A DNA stretch of 64,000 nucleotides from Pollenia angustigena (GCA_930367215.1 OV884058.1:196124208-196188207); one strand, 5' to 3'; positions 46,140-56,999 are shown, counted from the first letter of the stretch. Numbers and translations are program-made. Notes: a model not told the origin generated them from the sequence alone.

Positions 46140-46563
46140 CCCAGCGGTAAATATTGAAAGGACCGCAAGTGGCAGGCCTTTTTGAAGGCCTCTATACTCC
46201 TTTCTAAAAGATTCGCTTCGCATGATATCCTGCCTTCAAAAGTATGCCTTCTAGAAAGTATAAACTTCTTTTTAAAAGACTTTCTGAAATATTTAGTACA
46301 CATTCGCGACTCCCTTCTTTGAGTAGGGCGAAAGGAAGGTGTTTAGTTTTATTTACTTTTTATTTTTAGTGACCTTCCTTACTCCCTTCTTTGGGAAGGG
46401 ATCGAAGTTGTTTTTAAAGGAAGTGTGGAAGGCCTTGCGCAAAATGACAACCTGTGTAAAAAATAAATAAGTATGGAATGCGGCGAGAAGGGCATCTGAC
46501 TGCTTGTGACTGCTAAATAAGGCCTTCTATTAGGCCTCTTTACTCATTCTAGTTACCGCTGGG
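46140..46563. mobile_element. 424-bp TIR element, ends CCCAGCGGTAA, 2-bp flank GT
   Basis: Left CCCAGCGGTAAATA, right AGTTACCGCTGGG. GT on both sides. Interior shares 'aggcct...tactcctttct' and 'ggcctctttactcattct' type motifs with 41283-41680. Confidence 0.75.
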
Positions 46564-46735
46564 GTTAAATATTTTTTAAATAATTTTTGTATGTAATTGT
46601 AAGACTTTGAAATTATGAATTTTATTGCAGTAGTTTAAAATCAAATTAATTTTATCTTTAAAATTTAAAAAAAAAAGTTTTTCATATTTTTGCAAAGTAA
46701 CTGAATTATAAATATTTCCCTTTTTTCTAAATAAA

Positions 46736-47314
46736 GGCTAGATTACACAATCTCACAAGTCTTACGCATTCCATAATACTTTGTGAGATAGAAATCTAAT
46801 GAGTTTTGTTTCGACTGTCAAAAAATCTAATTTAACATGACAATTTGTGATCACACCATCACACAAAGTATAAACACTCACACATGAAATAAAATGCAAG
46901 TCTGATCAAATGAAAAGTATAATTGTTTAGTGTGAGATGTCAAACTTTTTTTCATAATGCTAAAGGCTAGATTACACTATTATACTTTGTATTATTACAT
47001 GTCAAAAACTCAAGTAATATGACAAAGTGTGATGGTGTGAATGCAATGTGTCATGAAAATGACAAGTATTATGAAAAAAGTTTGACATCCCATACGACTT
47101 TATCGTTTTTTGAAAAATTTCTAAACAATAATACTTTTCATTGGATCAGGGTTGCATTTTTTTCATGCGTGAGTGTTTATACTTTGTGTGATGGTGTGAA
47201 CACAAACTGTCATGTTACATTAGATTTTTTGACAGTCGCAACAAAACTCATTATATTTCTATCTCACAAAGCATTATGGAATACGTAAGACTTGTGAGAT
47301 AGTGTAATCTAGGC
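46736..47314. mobile_element. Two piggyBac-like MITEs, head to head
   Basis: 46736-46962 is a truncated copy in the same orientation as 16327-16674. 46965-47314 is a full copy in the opposite orientation, ends GGCTAGATTACACTAT and ATAGTGTAATCTAGGC, with TTAA at the right (47315-47318) and a decayed TAAA at the left. The plus-strand open frame 47019-47288 lies inside and is incidental. Confidence 0.8.
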
Positions 47315-47318
47315 TTAA

Positions 47319-48573
47319 ATAATATAATTTTGTTTTTAGAAAATCATTTAAAAACCTTGATGATCATTAATGCAAATAAATTACAAAATTTACATAAAAA
47401 AATTAAAGCACATAAAAAAAATTCATAATTAAATGAAGAATTATTAGAACTTGAAAGAAAAGTTGATCATTATGAGGTTTATGACGCAAAGCAACATCAT
47501 TTTATTTTTATTTGTCTAACTAGTTACTAATAAAGTTTGTCAGCTTGCCAGGCGGTTCCCAACATAATTTTAAGGCGGCCGTAAAACAATTGACAGTAAC
47601 ATTTTCGAATATTTTAGCAACTTTCCAACGGGCTTAAGTCCCGTAAGAATTTGATTTAATTCAAGAACAACTTATGTCATAAACATTTTTTTAACAAAAG
47701 TATATTTAATTAAATAAATTTTGATTGTTTTCAAATCACAAATATAACAAAGACGAAGAAGATATTTTTAATCCATGGGCCAGAGTATACTTTTCTAAAG
47801 GTTTAAGTTGCGCTGAATCAGATTCGGATTTTTCAGAATTTCTGCACCACATCAGGTTTTCGCTACATCTTCGCTTAAAAGTTTAAAACACCTGGTTTTT
47901 ACCATATAAGAGACGTTTTAACTGCGCGTATTAATTTTTATTTATAAAACCTAATATTGCCGATTTGCTGCAACTTCGTCATAACTCAAAAAAATACATT
48001 TCGAAATAAACGAGTTAACTGTCTCTAATTTGCTCTAACCACTTAAAAAGATAACGACACATTTTCTTCAAATGGGGAAAGTTTAAAAGCTATCAAAAAC
48101 ATAGCGAACAATTCTGCATCACTAACTCCAAAAATAAATTATTTGAGTTATTGAAACCAGTGTTCGAAAATAAACAGTACATTATTTAGTGTTCGTCTCA
48201 CACACTCAAGAACGATATCTATTTTCTTAATTAAATGTGCAGACGACTACAACCCTTATACCGTTCGTAACCATTTTCAAGAAAGTGTCAAACATTATGT
48301 AGTGTTCTGTTCTTTGCTAAAAAACAAAACAATTCTAGTGATACTGTAGCAAACATTATATTTTAATGTTCTATAATGTTTTTTTTTTCCATTGATAAAG
48401 AAATTAACAAACAAAATATATAAGCAACGACCGCAGCACGAACAGCTTGTGGGCGTATATTGTGTATATGTTTTGTTTGTGTAAAATTATTTTGATTGTC
48501 TTTTTTTTTTGTGTGTATTTTGTTTTTGTAAAAAATTTTTAGTTTTTTTACCAGCCAAAAGGGACGAACATTA
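47319..48573. other. AT-rich spacer
   Basis: No gene or TIR element recognised. Short GC-rich patch at 47540-47590. Confidence 0.4.
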
Positions 48574-48948
48574 ATGAGCCGAACTTTTTTTTTTCAACTT
48601 TCAATTTATTTATTGGATCTTTCTATAATAAGAAAATAACAATAAGTATTAAAATCTTAAATTAATTAATAATTTCTGGGTCTATTGCCGTTGCAATAGA
48701 AACTTAATTTTTTGTTTGGTAACGTTTCATCTTCCATGCATTTGCGCGAGGGCCAACGTGTCGACCCTCTTGAGGCGAGTATGTCCATTATAAAACAGTA
48801 GATCCTGTGCAAGTGGATTCGGATGAGTTGCCAGTTTTCGTGCATAATTGGAACAGAAGGTTTTTATCTCGTCGCGAACAAATGGAATGTTGAGGTCCTT
48901 ATGAATATTTGCGTTTCTAATATACCACAGGTCACCAGTAGTTTGGCG

Positions 48949-50000
48949 CAGAGCTGTAAATGAATGATTCATTTTTGATTTTAATTCATTAATGAATTAG
49001 CAAATTTTGAATTAATTCTTTTCACACAAATAAATGAATTGAATGAAATTTGAGTCAATTTAAATGAATTAGACAGAAATGAATTTCAATTCATTTCCAA
49101 TTCAAATGAATTTGTAACATGAATTGCAATTCGTTTCCAATTCAAACAAATTTCTTAAAGTAAATTGCAATTCATTTTAAAGATTCATTTGAATTGAATT
49201 GTTTTTGAATTTATTCAAATGAATTAGAAAAATGAATTGCAATTCAAATGAATGAAATCAAAAATGAGTTGCAATCAATCAAATTCAAGAGCAGATCTAG
49301 GGGGAATTACTAAAATTTATTATTTTTTATTGCAGTTTGAACAAATTTCCATTCCAATTGTAGTAAAAGTAATAAGAGTTTCGAGTAAACGAACATAGCT
49401 TTGACAGCAAAAAATGCTGTTGAGATTCAAAATTGCTAAAATCTTTAAAATTCGATTGATTTAAAAAAAAAAATAAATTTTCCACAATACACAAACATGA
49501 GATTATTGCAAAACACACTTTTAATAAAAATTTAAGTTTCTTTTAGCAAATAAACAAAATTTTTCCATTTTGATAGGATTTTCGCCTATACATAATAATT
49601 AAATTCCTATTTTGCCGCTACCTGACAATTCCATCCCAATGCAAAATCAATTCAAATTTCCATCAATTCAGTTCAAATGAGTTGGAAATGAATTGCTTAT
49701 TCTTTTTTCTAATTCATTTTGAATTAATTCAAAATCAATTCAATTCAAATGAATCTGTAAAATGAATTGCAATTCACTTTAAGAAATTCGTTTGAATTGG
49801 AAACGAATTGCAAATCATTTTATAAATTCATTTGAATTGGAAAACGAATTGTAATTCATTTATGTCTAATTCATTTGAATTGACTCAAATTTCATTCAAT
49901 TCATTTATTTGTGTGAAAAGAATTAATTCAAAATTTGCTAATTCAATGCATGAATGATTCACGAATTAATTCAAAAATGAATGATTCATTTACAGCTCTG
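48949..50000. mobile_element. 1.05-kb hAT-type element in the LINE, TSD GTTTGGCG
   Basis: Ends CAGAGCTGTAAATGAATGAT and its complement, with GTTTGGCG at 48941-48948 and 50001-50008 (perfect 8 bp). Almost the whole element consists of 'gaattgaattcatttgaatt' type words in inverted arms around 49320-49620, so it can fold. No transposase. The LINE reading frame resumes on the other side. Confidence 0.9.
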
Positions 50001-50896
50001 GTTTGGCGCAATATTTTATTTTGTCGTCTTTGTAATTTCTCTATATTGGAAGCAGAAGCTGTTCCCCATAGTTGGATACCATAGGCCCATATTGGTTTAA
50101 TAATAGCTTTGTAGAGTAGAACCTTGTAGTTAAGGTTGAGAGCAGAATGAGAGCAAATAAGCCACTGAAGTTGTAGTGTTTTAAGTTTGAGCTGTGTAGA
50201 TTTGGATTCAATATGTTGAGACCAGGTAAGGCGACGATCGAGGTGTATACCAAGATATTTTATATGATTTTGTTGAGGGATTTCGATGTTATTAATCTTT
50301 AGTTTGGGACAGTCGCAAGGTGAAAGTGACATGTTCACACTTTGTTGGATTTACTTTTATTTTTCATTTGTTAAGCCATTTTTCGAGTTCTTTAATATAA
50401 GTCTGCAGACAACTAGAAGCAATTACTGGATTTTTATGTACGCTTGTAAACGCTGTGTCAGCAAAAGTTGACGTGTGTATCAGATTACTTGTGGGCATAT
50501 CTGAGGTGTTAAGTATATACATGAGAGGACCTTGGGGAACTCTTTCTGCGATTCTTCTTGAGTCTGAGAAATAGTCTTTATATTTTACTACGAACGAGCG
50601 ATCTAATAAATAATTTCGCAGTAGGTTGTGATTATTTTGGGGTTACAAGGACCCTATTTTATATAAAAGCCCGTCGTGCCAAAGGCTTGAGAAATGTCTG
50701 TGAAGAGTGATGAGCAATAGTGTTTTTCCTCAAAGCCTTTTCTGATAAGAGTAACTATGCGATGAACCAGTTCTATGGTGCTATGATCCTTTCGGAATCC
50801 AAACTGATGGACTGGAATGATGTGGCGGTCGTTTAAATATGGGGTCAATGCATTTAAAAATACTTTTTCAAAGTGCTTTGATAAAATTGAAAGTAA

Positions 50897-51880
50897 CCCA
50901 GCAAAACCTTACACTGCAAAGTAATGAGTTAAAAAGCTAATATAACGACTCTTCACTACTTATACATTGGCATTTTAACTCATTATTTTAACACGGTGAT
51001 GTCATTGGAGGCAAGTACTTACCACCCTCGCTTACAAATAGGGAGTTAAATAAGTCATTACCACATTCGCTTACAAATAGAGACTTAAATAAATTATTAC
51101 TCCTATCTCACCAAAATTACAACTAACATATCTTGACTTTAAAAATTTTTTTTTTTTATTATTTTTTTTAAATTATTTTTTTTCTATTTTTTCTTATTTT
51201 ATTTTACTTTACTTTATGTTTTTTTTTCTATTTTTTCTTATTTTATTTTACTTTGTTTTATTTTTTATTTTTTTTTCTGTCTCTGGCGGGATTCGATCGC
51301 GCAACCCCTCGGTGCTGATAGACTAGCTCACTACCAGCTAGTCTACCGGGGCAGTGTAGTTTTTGTATAAAAAAACGATGTTTTTTACTCAATTAAAAGC
51401 GTAAATATGAGATTAAATTATTGGAGGCAACTACTTACCACCCTCGCTTACAAATAGGGAGTTAAATAAGTCATTACCACATTCGCTTACAAATAGGGAC
51501 TTAAATAACTTATTACTCCGATTTCACCAAAATTACAACTAACATGTCATGACTATAAAATTTCAGTACAGCATAATTTTTCATATTCAAATTTATTACA
51601 AATTGTTTTTTATTTATAATACCTATAAAAAAAAAAAAAAAATTGTAAGAACTAATATTTTAAATCAATTTGTATTAGATTTGAAAAAACTTCAACCGTA
51701 GATGCATTTTATTACGAATGAATTATAAATTTTGTTAATCAACTCATACACAAGTACTTAGGTATCAGATTATATGTCAGCCATTACCAAACTACTTCTA
51801 TGTAATGCAGATGGTATGAAGTAGTCATTGAAAAGTAAGTTGTTCAGTAATGGCAAGTCATTACCAAGTTTTTGCTGGGA
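50897..51880. mobile_element. 984-bp TIR element in the LINE, ends CCCAGCAAAAACTT, with tRNA-like core
   Basis: Left CCCAGCAAAACCTT, right AAGTTTTTGCTGGG. AA on both sides, and removal with one AA restores the LINE frame (RPIS|LLSILSK). The centre (about 51150-51420) is the tRNA-like module of the 0.9-kb elements, read on the minus strand. It is bracketed by ~130-base direct copies of 'ggaggcaagtacttaccacc...' at 51008-51140 and 51421-51552. Confidence 0.85.
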
Positions 51881-52856
51881 AGCTTATCGGACGATAAGAT
51901 GACACTTGACTAGCGTCCTTACCTGGCTTAGGTATCATAATTATTTCTAATATTTTCCATGATTTAGGGTAGAAACCAGTTCGCAGGATGGAATTGAAAA
52001 TGAATAAAATTAGCCTTGGGCAGATGTTGGTAGTTCACGAATCATTTTTCCTGAAATGTTGTCAATGCCAGGGGATTTATTTGTTTTGATTTTTTTGATT
52101 ACTGAAGTTAAAAACGAGACACGAATTTTCATTGGAGAAACAACACGGTCTTCAATAGCTGGTAAGGTTATGTCTGAGTCGGAAATGTTAGGCGTAAACA
52201 CTCTTTCGAGGTGATCGGCAAAAACTTCAGCTTTGTCTTTATTGGACCTAGCCCATTTGCCATCACTGTAACGAATAGCATTCTCGCATTTAATAGGGAG
52301 TTTTTTTTAGATCTGTGGGCCGTCCGTCAGATATAACATTGAGCTTAAGAGATGAGATAGCTTAAAATAGCTGTCTGCCCTTCGGAGTAGTGAGTCGTGA
52401 GCCCCAGAACGTGTGCTTTGCATTGTAATCTCCTTCTGCTATAAATTTATTGCCTAGCGTTTTGTAAAAAGTAATGAATTGATCATCAGTTATTTTGTGT
52501 CTTGGGGGATAGTATATAGAAGATATGGTGATGTTTGTGGCCGAGAGGAATATTGATGAGGCCTGAATGTTATCAGTTTTATATTCCAGCAGTAAGAAGT
52601 GGCTAATTTGATTCCTAATTATTATAGCTGCAATTTAACGATGAGCCGAACTGAACACAATGAAGTTTGTGGATTTAAAAAAAAAAATCATGACTAACAG
52701 GGAAACGTTATTTTTTACATTATTATGACACTTTCAAAAGTGTCATAACGTCCATGGACACTATGACACTTTGCAAATGGACGCTATGACACTTTCAAAA
52801 GTGTCATTAGGTCCATAATTACTAAAGAAGTTAAATACAAAAAAATGATCTGCATA

Positions 52857-53030
52857 CACGCAGAGAAAAACATGTTTTATTATGGTCCCAACCAACAAAA
52901 CTATTTTTAAAGAAACTAATTTAACCATAATATGGTTGTCGGTGACAATGGTTTGGTTAAATGAAACATAATATGGTAAAAAAAATTTTAAAAATGGTTT
53001 TGCTGCTTTTTCTCTGGGTGTATATATAAC
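52857..53030. mobile_element. 174-bp TA-flanked MITE (short form)
   Basis: Left CACGCAGAGAAAAACATG, right complement CACCCAGAGAAAAAGCAGC, TA at 52855-52856 and 53031-53032. Internally deleted relative of 6395-6885 (shared 'aaccataatatggttg'). Confidence 0.8.
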
Positions 53031-53041
53031 ATATATAACGA

Positions 53042-53460
53042 AAGGATTTTCTTCTCTATGGTATAACAAATACCGGCTTCGCGAACTAAAGCTTCTCTGC
53101 ACAGCCGGCCTTTGCCCGGGCGCAAGGATTTCTTCCTCTATGGTATAACAAAAACCGGCTTCGCTAACTAAAGCTTCTCTGCACTGCCGGCCTTTGGCCG
53201 GGCACAAGGATTTTCTCTTCTATGGTATAACAAACACCGGCTTCGCGAACTAAACCTTCTCTGCATAGTCGGCTTCCGTTCGGAAACAAGGCAGATTTTA
53301 GAAGCTTTACTTAGCGAAGCCGGTGTTTGTTATACCATAGAGGAGGAAATCCTAGCGCCCGACCGAAGGCCGGCTGTGCAGAGAAGCTTTAGTTAGCGAA
53401 GTCCGTATTTGTTATACCATAGAGAAGAAAATCCTTGCGCCTGGCCAAAGGCTGGCTATG
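53042..53460. repeat. 82-bp tandem array with inverted continuation
   Basis: Direct units start AAGGATTT at 53042, 53124 and 53206 (next boundary 53288, period exactly 82), each with CTATGGTATAACAAA, CCGGCTTCG and CTTCTCTGCA. From about 53298 to 53460 the same text runs inverted (CGAAGCCGGTGTTTG, TTATACCATAGAG). Confidence 0.85.
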
Positions 53461-53793
53461 ATCCCAAATTTGTTTACATTCTTGCTTGTAAGAATTTTTG
53501 GCATTGTACTTACTTATTTTAATATTTCAAAAAAAATTTTACACATTTTAATATGTTTCATTATAAGTTAAGTTGTGGACATTATGACACTTTCCAAAGT
53601 GTAATAACGTCCGCGGACGCTATGACATTTCTTTGATGGACGTTATGACACTTTTGAAAGTGTCATGGTGTCCATGGACACTTTCAAAAGTGTCATAATG
53701 TCCATGGACACTATGACACTTTCAAAAGTGTCATAACGTCCATGGACACTATGACACTGGACGTTATGACATGCCACCTTTAGGACCAATACT

Positions 53794-54123
53794 TTAAGGT
53801 CTTACAAGCATCAGCACAAGCGCATAGTATATATATATATATATATATATTCCTCTAACTCCCACTGGAGCGTAGGGCACCATTTTTTCAAGAATTAGCC
53901 CGACTCCGGATTCGTGGGTGAAACCGATTTTTTTCCAGAGTACAGCATGTTTGCTTGGCCAGTAGGGGACGAAAATTCTCCTGAACCATCGTACCTCACT
54001 CAATCCTAGTATTGCAAGGCCATATCTCGACATTTCGCCCTCCACTTGCAGGTATTTGGAGTTCAAAACAGCGCTGATGTTATCGCTGTCCCTGAGGGTT
54101 CTAACGTTCCAGTATCCAATCAT
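53794..54123 (-). pseudogene. LINE endonuclease start fused to LINE 3' end, (TA)n tail
   Basis: The minus-strand frame opens IGYWNVRTLRDSDN and continues ILGLSEVRW and SGVGLILEK, the first motifs of an APE-type endonuclease of a non-LTR retrotransposon. It then jumps to ALRSSGS-stop in another frame (complement of 53855-53875), resembling the carboxy end of such ORF2 proteins, followed by a (TA)n run (53828-53851). The middle of the endonuclease and all of the RT are missing. It lies inside a dispersed-repeat fragment (53775-53828, 54200-54250). Confidence 0.65.
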
Positions 54124-55149
54124 AGTCCTTGTTCACCAAAGGTTTCGGTTTTTTCATTTAGAGGCTGTTTATTAGACGATTCGTTAGCAAATTGTATTTC
54201 GGAATAACGCATAGTACCGTCTCCATTATTGTTGTGTGGGTATCAGGCTCCATTTTGAAAAACATTGGGAAGCTCTGTGACCACTATGTTAGTTTCTAGT
54301 AGCTTAGACCCATATTTGGCTGTTTATACTAGTTAGTTATGTAGTTAGTATCTAAAAACGAACGAGAACAACTTTATACATATGTATGTATGTATTAAAT
54401 GTTAGTTTAAGTATTTAACTAGAAATGGCACTCCCTTACTTTTATGGATTAATTTGTTTTCCTTAATTTAAATATGCAAACAAGCAGAGAAGATACACTC
54501 ATATATTTATTTGCCTTACATTTTTATGGTGTGACCAAATTTGTTGTTTATTAAATTATTAAAAATGAAAAAATAGAGGAAAACTGACCAAAACTGCGGC
54601 GGAAAGAGGGAATAGTTTTTTTTTTTTTTAATTTTGTTTATGGTAAAGGCAGTCGAATAAATTTATTTATAAAAAGAAAATCTATAAAGAAAACAATTTA
54701 TTCGGCCCACAAAATATTCAGATAAACAGTTAACATAATTAATCATCAGTTAAATATTGGAAAAAAGGAAGTAAGATAATAAGGAAAATTGGAATATAAT
54801 TATTTCAATGGATGTAAATATTTTACACCGCATAACAAAATGTCACACAGAGGGAGGGATGGGTGCATATATGTTTGTGCAAAATATATATGGAGTGATC
54901 CTAGATCATTAAAAGTTGGCATCGAGCAACAAGTTTTAAGTTTTTCCTATCCAAGCAAAAGTCTTTATATTAGTACATACACATTCTAGAACGACCAAAA
55001 ACAAAATATGAATGCCAAGTTTTATCGAAATAAGCCACGCCCACAGCTCTTATACATGTTATAACAACATTTTTTGTTCTTTAACTCATTTTTCGCCGCA
55101 CCAAGTTGCAGTGACATACTCCCCTAAGATTTATTTGTCCACTATAAAC
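54124..55149. other. AT-rich spacer
   Basis: 54200-54250 is a dispersed-repeat remnant. The short frames at 54789-54989 and 55012-55194 are unrecognised. (TATG) run near 54380. Confidence 0.4.
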
Positions 55150-55200
55150 AGTATATATATATATTCGTTCCTTTTACTCCTGCAAGGAGCATAGGGCCGC
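55150..55200 (-). pseudogene. LINE 3'-end fragment with (TA)n
   Basis: The minus strand reads ALCSLQE-stop next to a (TA)n stretch at 55150-55161, like 1102-1345 and 53794-54123. Only the last codons remain. Confidence 0.45.
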
Positions 55201-55214
55201 AATTATAAACAGTG

Positions 55215-56134
55215 CACTGAAAGAATTTTCTTCGCAATACCAATGAATTTTGACATTAAGCCCATGAAAAATTGCATTAAAAAGGAACCTATGCAGCGCT
55301 TCGTTGGATCAATGAAACCTGTTTCATTAAAAGGATTTAATGAAACATTACATTAGATCTATGAATATTATTCATTGGATGAATACTTTCAATAAAGTAA
55401 AATTTTCTTTTTTTTATTTTTAATTATTTTTTTTTTATTTTTTCTTATCTTATTTTACTTTATTTTATTTTTTTTCTGTCTCTGGCGGGATTCGATCGCG
55501 CAACCTCGATGCTGATAGACTAGCTCACTACCAGCTAGTCTACCGGAGCAGTGTAGTTTTTGTATAAAAAAACTATGTTTTTTACTCAGTTAAGAGCGTA
55601 AATATGAGGTTAAATTGTCCATAATAACAATAACAACGTTGATTGAAAGTAGATTGAAAGTTTTTGTTTCATTACTATAATGACATTTTTATTGTCATAA
55701 TGAAAATTTAAATTTACGAAGGCAATTATTGAAATATGTTGCTTTTAGAAAAAAAAAATTTGATTTCATAAATTTAATGGCATACATGTAACATTAGATG
55801 TATGATATTATTAAATCTTACATTTTTTAATTAACAATTAAACATTTTTTTAAGGAAACGATAATTTTGCATTAATTTATGAATATAGTTATGTTTGTAT
55901 ATTGTTTTTTTATGTTCCCAAATAAAGTTTTTTGTTTAACTTGTACAAACTTAAGTTTTCATATATCCAATGAAAATTTTTAACGTAATTACGAAATCCA
56001 ATGAAGCGATTTTAACGAAAATACTTCATTATAACTATGAAATTCCATTTAAACAATGAAAATTTTAATTTATCCAAGGAAAATTTTTTTATGAAAATGA
56101 TTCATTAAATATATGAAGCATTTTTCTTTCAGTG
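55215..56134 (-). mobile_element. 0.9-kb TIR element with tRNA-like core, copy 4
   Basis: Begins CACTGAAAGAATTTTC, ends CTTTCAGTG. Flanks are TG (55213-55214) and TG (56135-56136) instead of TA. tRNA-like core at about 55485-55560 on the minus strand. Same segment order as copy 1. Confidence 0.85.
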
Positions 56135-56858
56135 TGAGTTCTGGTATATATGTATAATCACCAGTCGACGAAAAATAGGTTAACTACCTATCATTGCTTT
56201 AACTTCATAATCTACTTCTTAATGATGGTTATGAGGTGGAAGTCTTATTCTACTACTTTAATTCAAACAAACGATGGAAACAATCAGTTCTATCGTTTGT
56301 TGAAGTTCTATTGCACTTTCTGAAATACATTTATCTAACTTTCTGTAATCGTTATTACTACTACTTCTGCTTCCTTGGAGAGCAGACTAATAGAAAGTAC
56401 TGCTGCATCAATTATGTCATTTCTAAGTATTAGTACTTTATAAACAGTAGCCCCCAAGTTTTTGAAACTTCACAGTATCAATTTGTTATGTTGGATAATT
56501 TTATTGTACTTTCTCAAATTTTATTATGAATACAAATAGTTTTACTATTAAAATCATATGGTTTTTTTTTCTTTAAAGTTAGGCAAAAAGGTTAACTAAT
56601 AAACTGTAGCTTTTCGTAATCTTAAATTGAAATTAATTTTATTGTCTTTTTAAATTTACTTTTTGTCTAAAGAGCAATTGATTACGATTAGAAGCAGTTG
56701 TCCTAGATTACTTAACAATTTTTTGATTTTAGCAAAACTAATCAACTTCACAGGTTTTTTAAAAACAAAAACAAATCAGCTGATTCGTAACAGAACAGAA
56801 AGTAAAGACTAACTGAGCCTTAAGAAACTTATTTTAGACTTTTCTGCCTAAAGTCAAA
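56135..56858. other. AT-rich spacer
   Basis: Nothing recognised. Confidence 0.4.
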
Positions 56859-56999
56859 GTGCCGGTTCACACACGTCAAGTTTGACTCGTCAAGTCTTTA
56901 GCTTTTAGGAGAGAAGGGAAAAGAGAATGCCATTTTTTACCCCTTTCTCCTAAATACTCAAGACTGGACGAGTCGAACTTGACGTGTGTGAACCGGCAC
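56859..56999. mobile_element. 141-bp foldback MITE, ends GTGCCGGTTCACACACGTCA
   Basis: Almost perfect inverted arms of about 35 bases (GTGCCGGTTCACACACGTCA and complement), then partly paired inner arms (TAGGAGAGAAGGG / CCCCTTTCTCCTA). Flanks share AAA. Outer motif similar to 18075-18211. Confidence 0.8.

Larger units (their letters stand above)
48585..52640 (-). pseudogene. 5'-truncated Jockey-like LINE with two insertions
   Basis: Target duplication ATGAGCCGAAC at 48574-48584 and 52641-52651. A run of ten T (48585-48594) is the complement of the 3' poly-A tail. Reading on the minus strand, the element starts inside the endonuclease (ISSIYYPPRHKIT and GDYNAKHTFWGSRL, 52400-52640), continues to the RT start (52010-52201, KTNKSPGIDNISGKMIRELP), then IIPVHQFGFRKDHSTIELVHR (50654-50848), VPQGPLMYIL (about 50520), the thumb region with IKYLGIHLDRRLTW (49943-50338) and a carboxy end with NANIHKDLNIPFVRDEI (48727-48948). 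The catalytic FADD box reads FADTA near 50458-50466, so one Asp is missing, and several frameshifts occur. Without its insertions the element is about 2.0 kb. It is inactive. Confidence 0.9.
52725..53772. repeat. Foldback-like composite of palindromic and 82-bp units
   Basis: Outer parts (52725-52815, 53577-53772) consist of the palindromic unit ATGACACTTT..AAAGTGTCAT joined by GGACGTT/GTCCATGG linkers. The inner part is three direct 82-bp units followed by about two inverted ones. A TA-flanked MITE (52857-53030) lies between. The organisation resembles foldback elements, whose long arms are made of short tandem repeats. The weak minus-strand frame 52761-53207 only reflects repetition. Confidence 0.65.

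Noticed and set aside
47019..47288. 89-codon open frame
   Set aside because: Entirely within a piggyBac-like MITE; the related copy at 16327-16674 does not preserve the frame.
52761..53207. 148-codon minus-strand frame
   Set aside because: It runs through tandem 82-bp repeats and a MITE; repetition explains its length.
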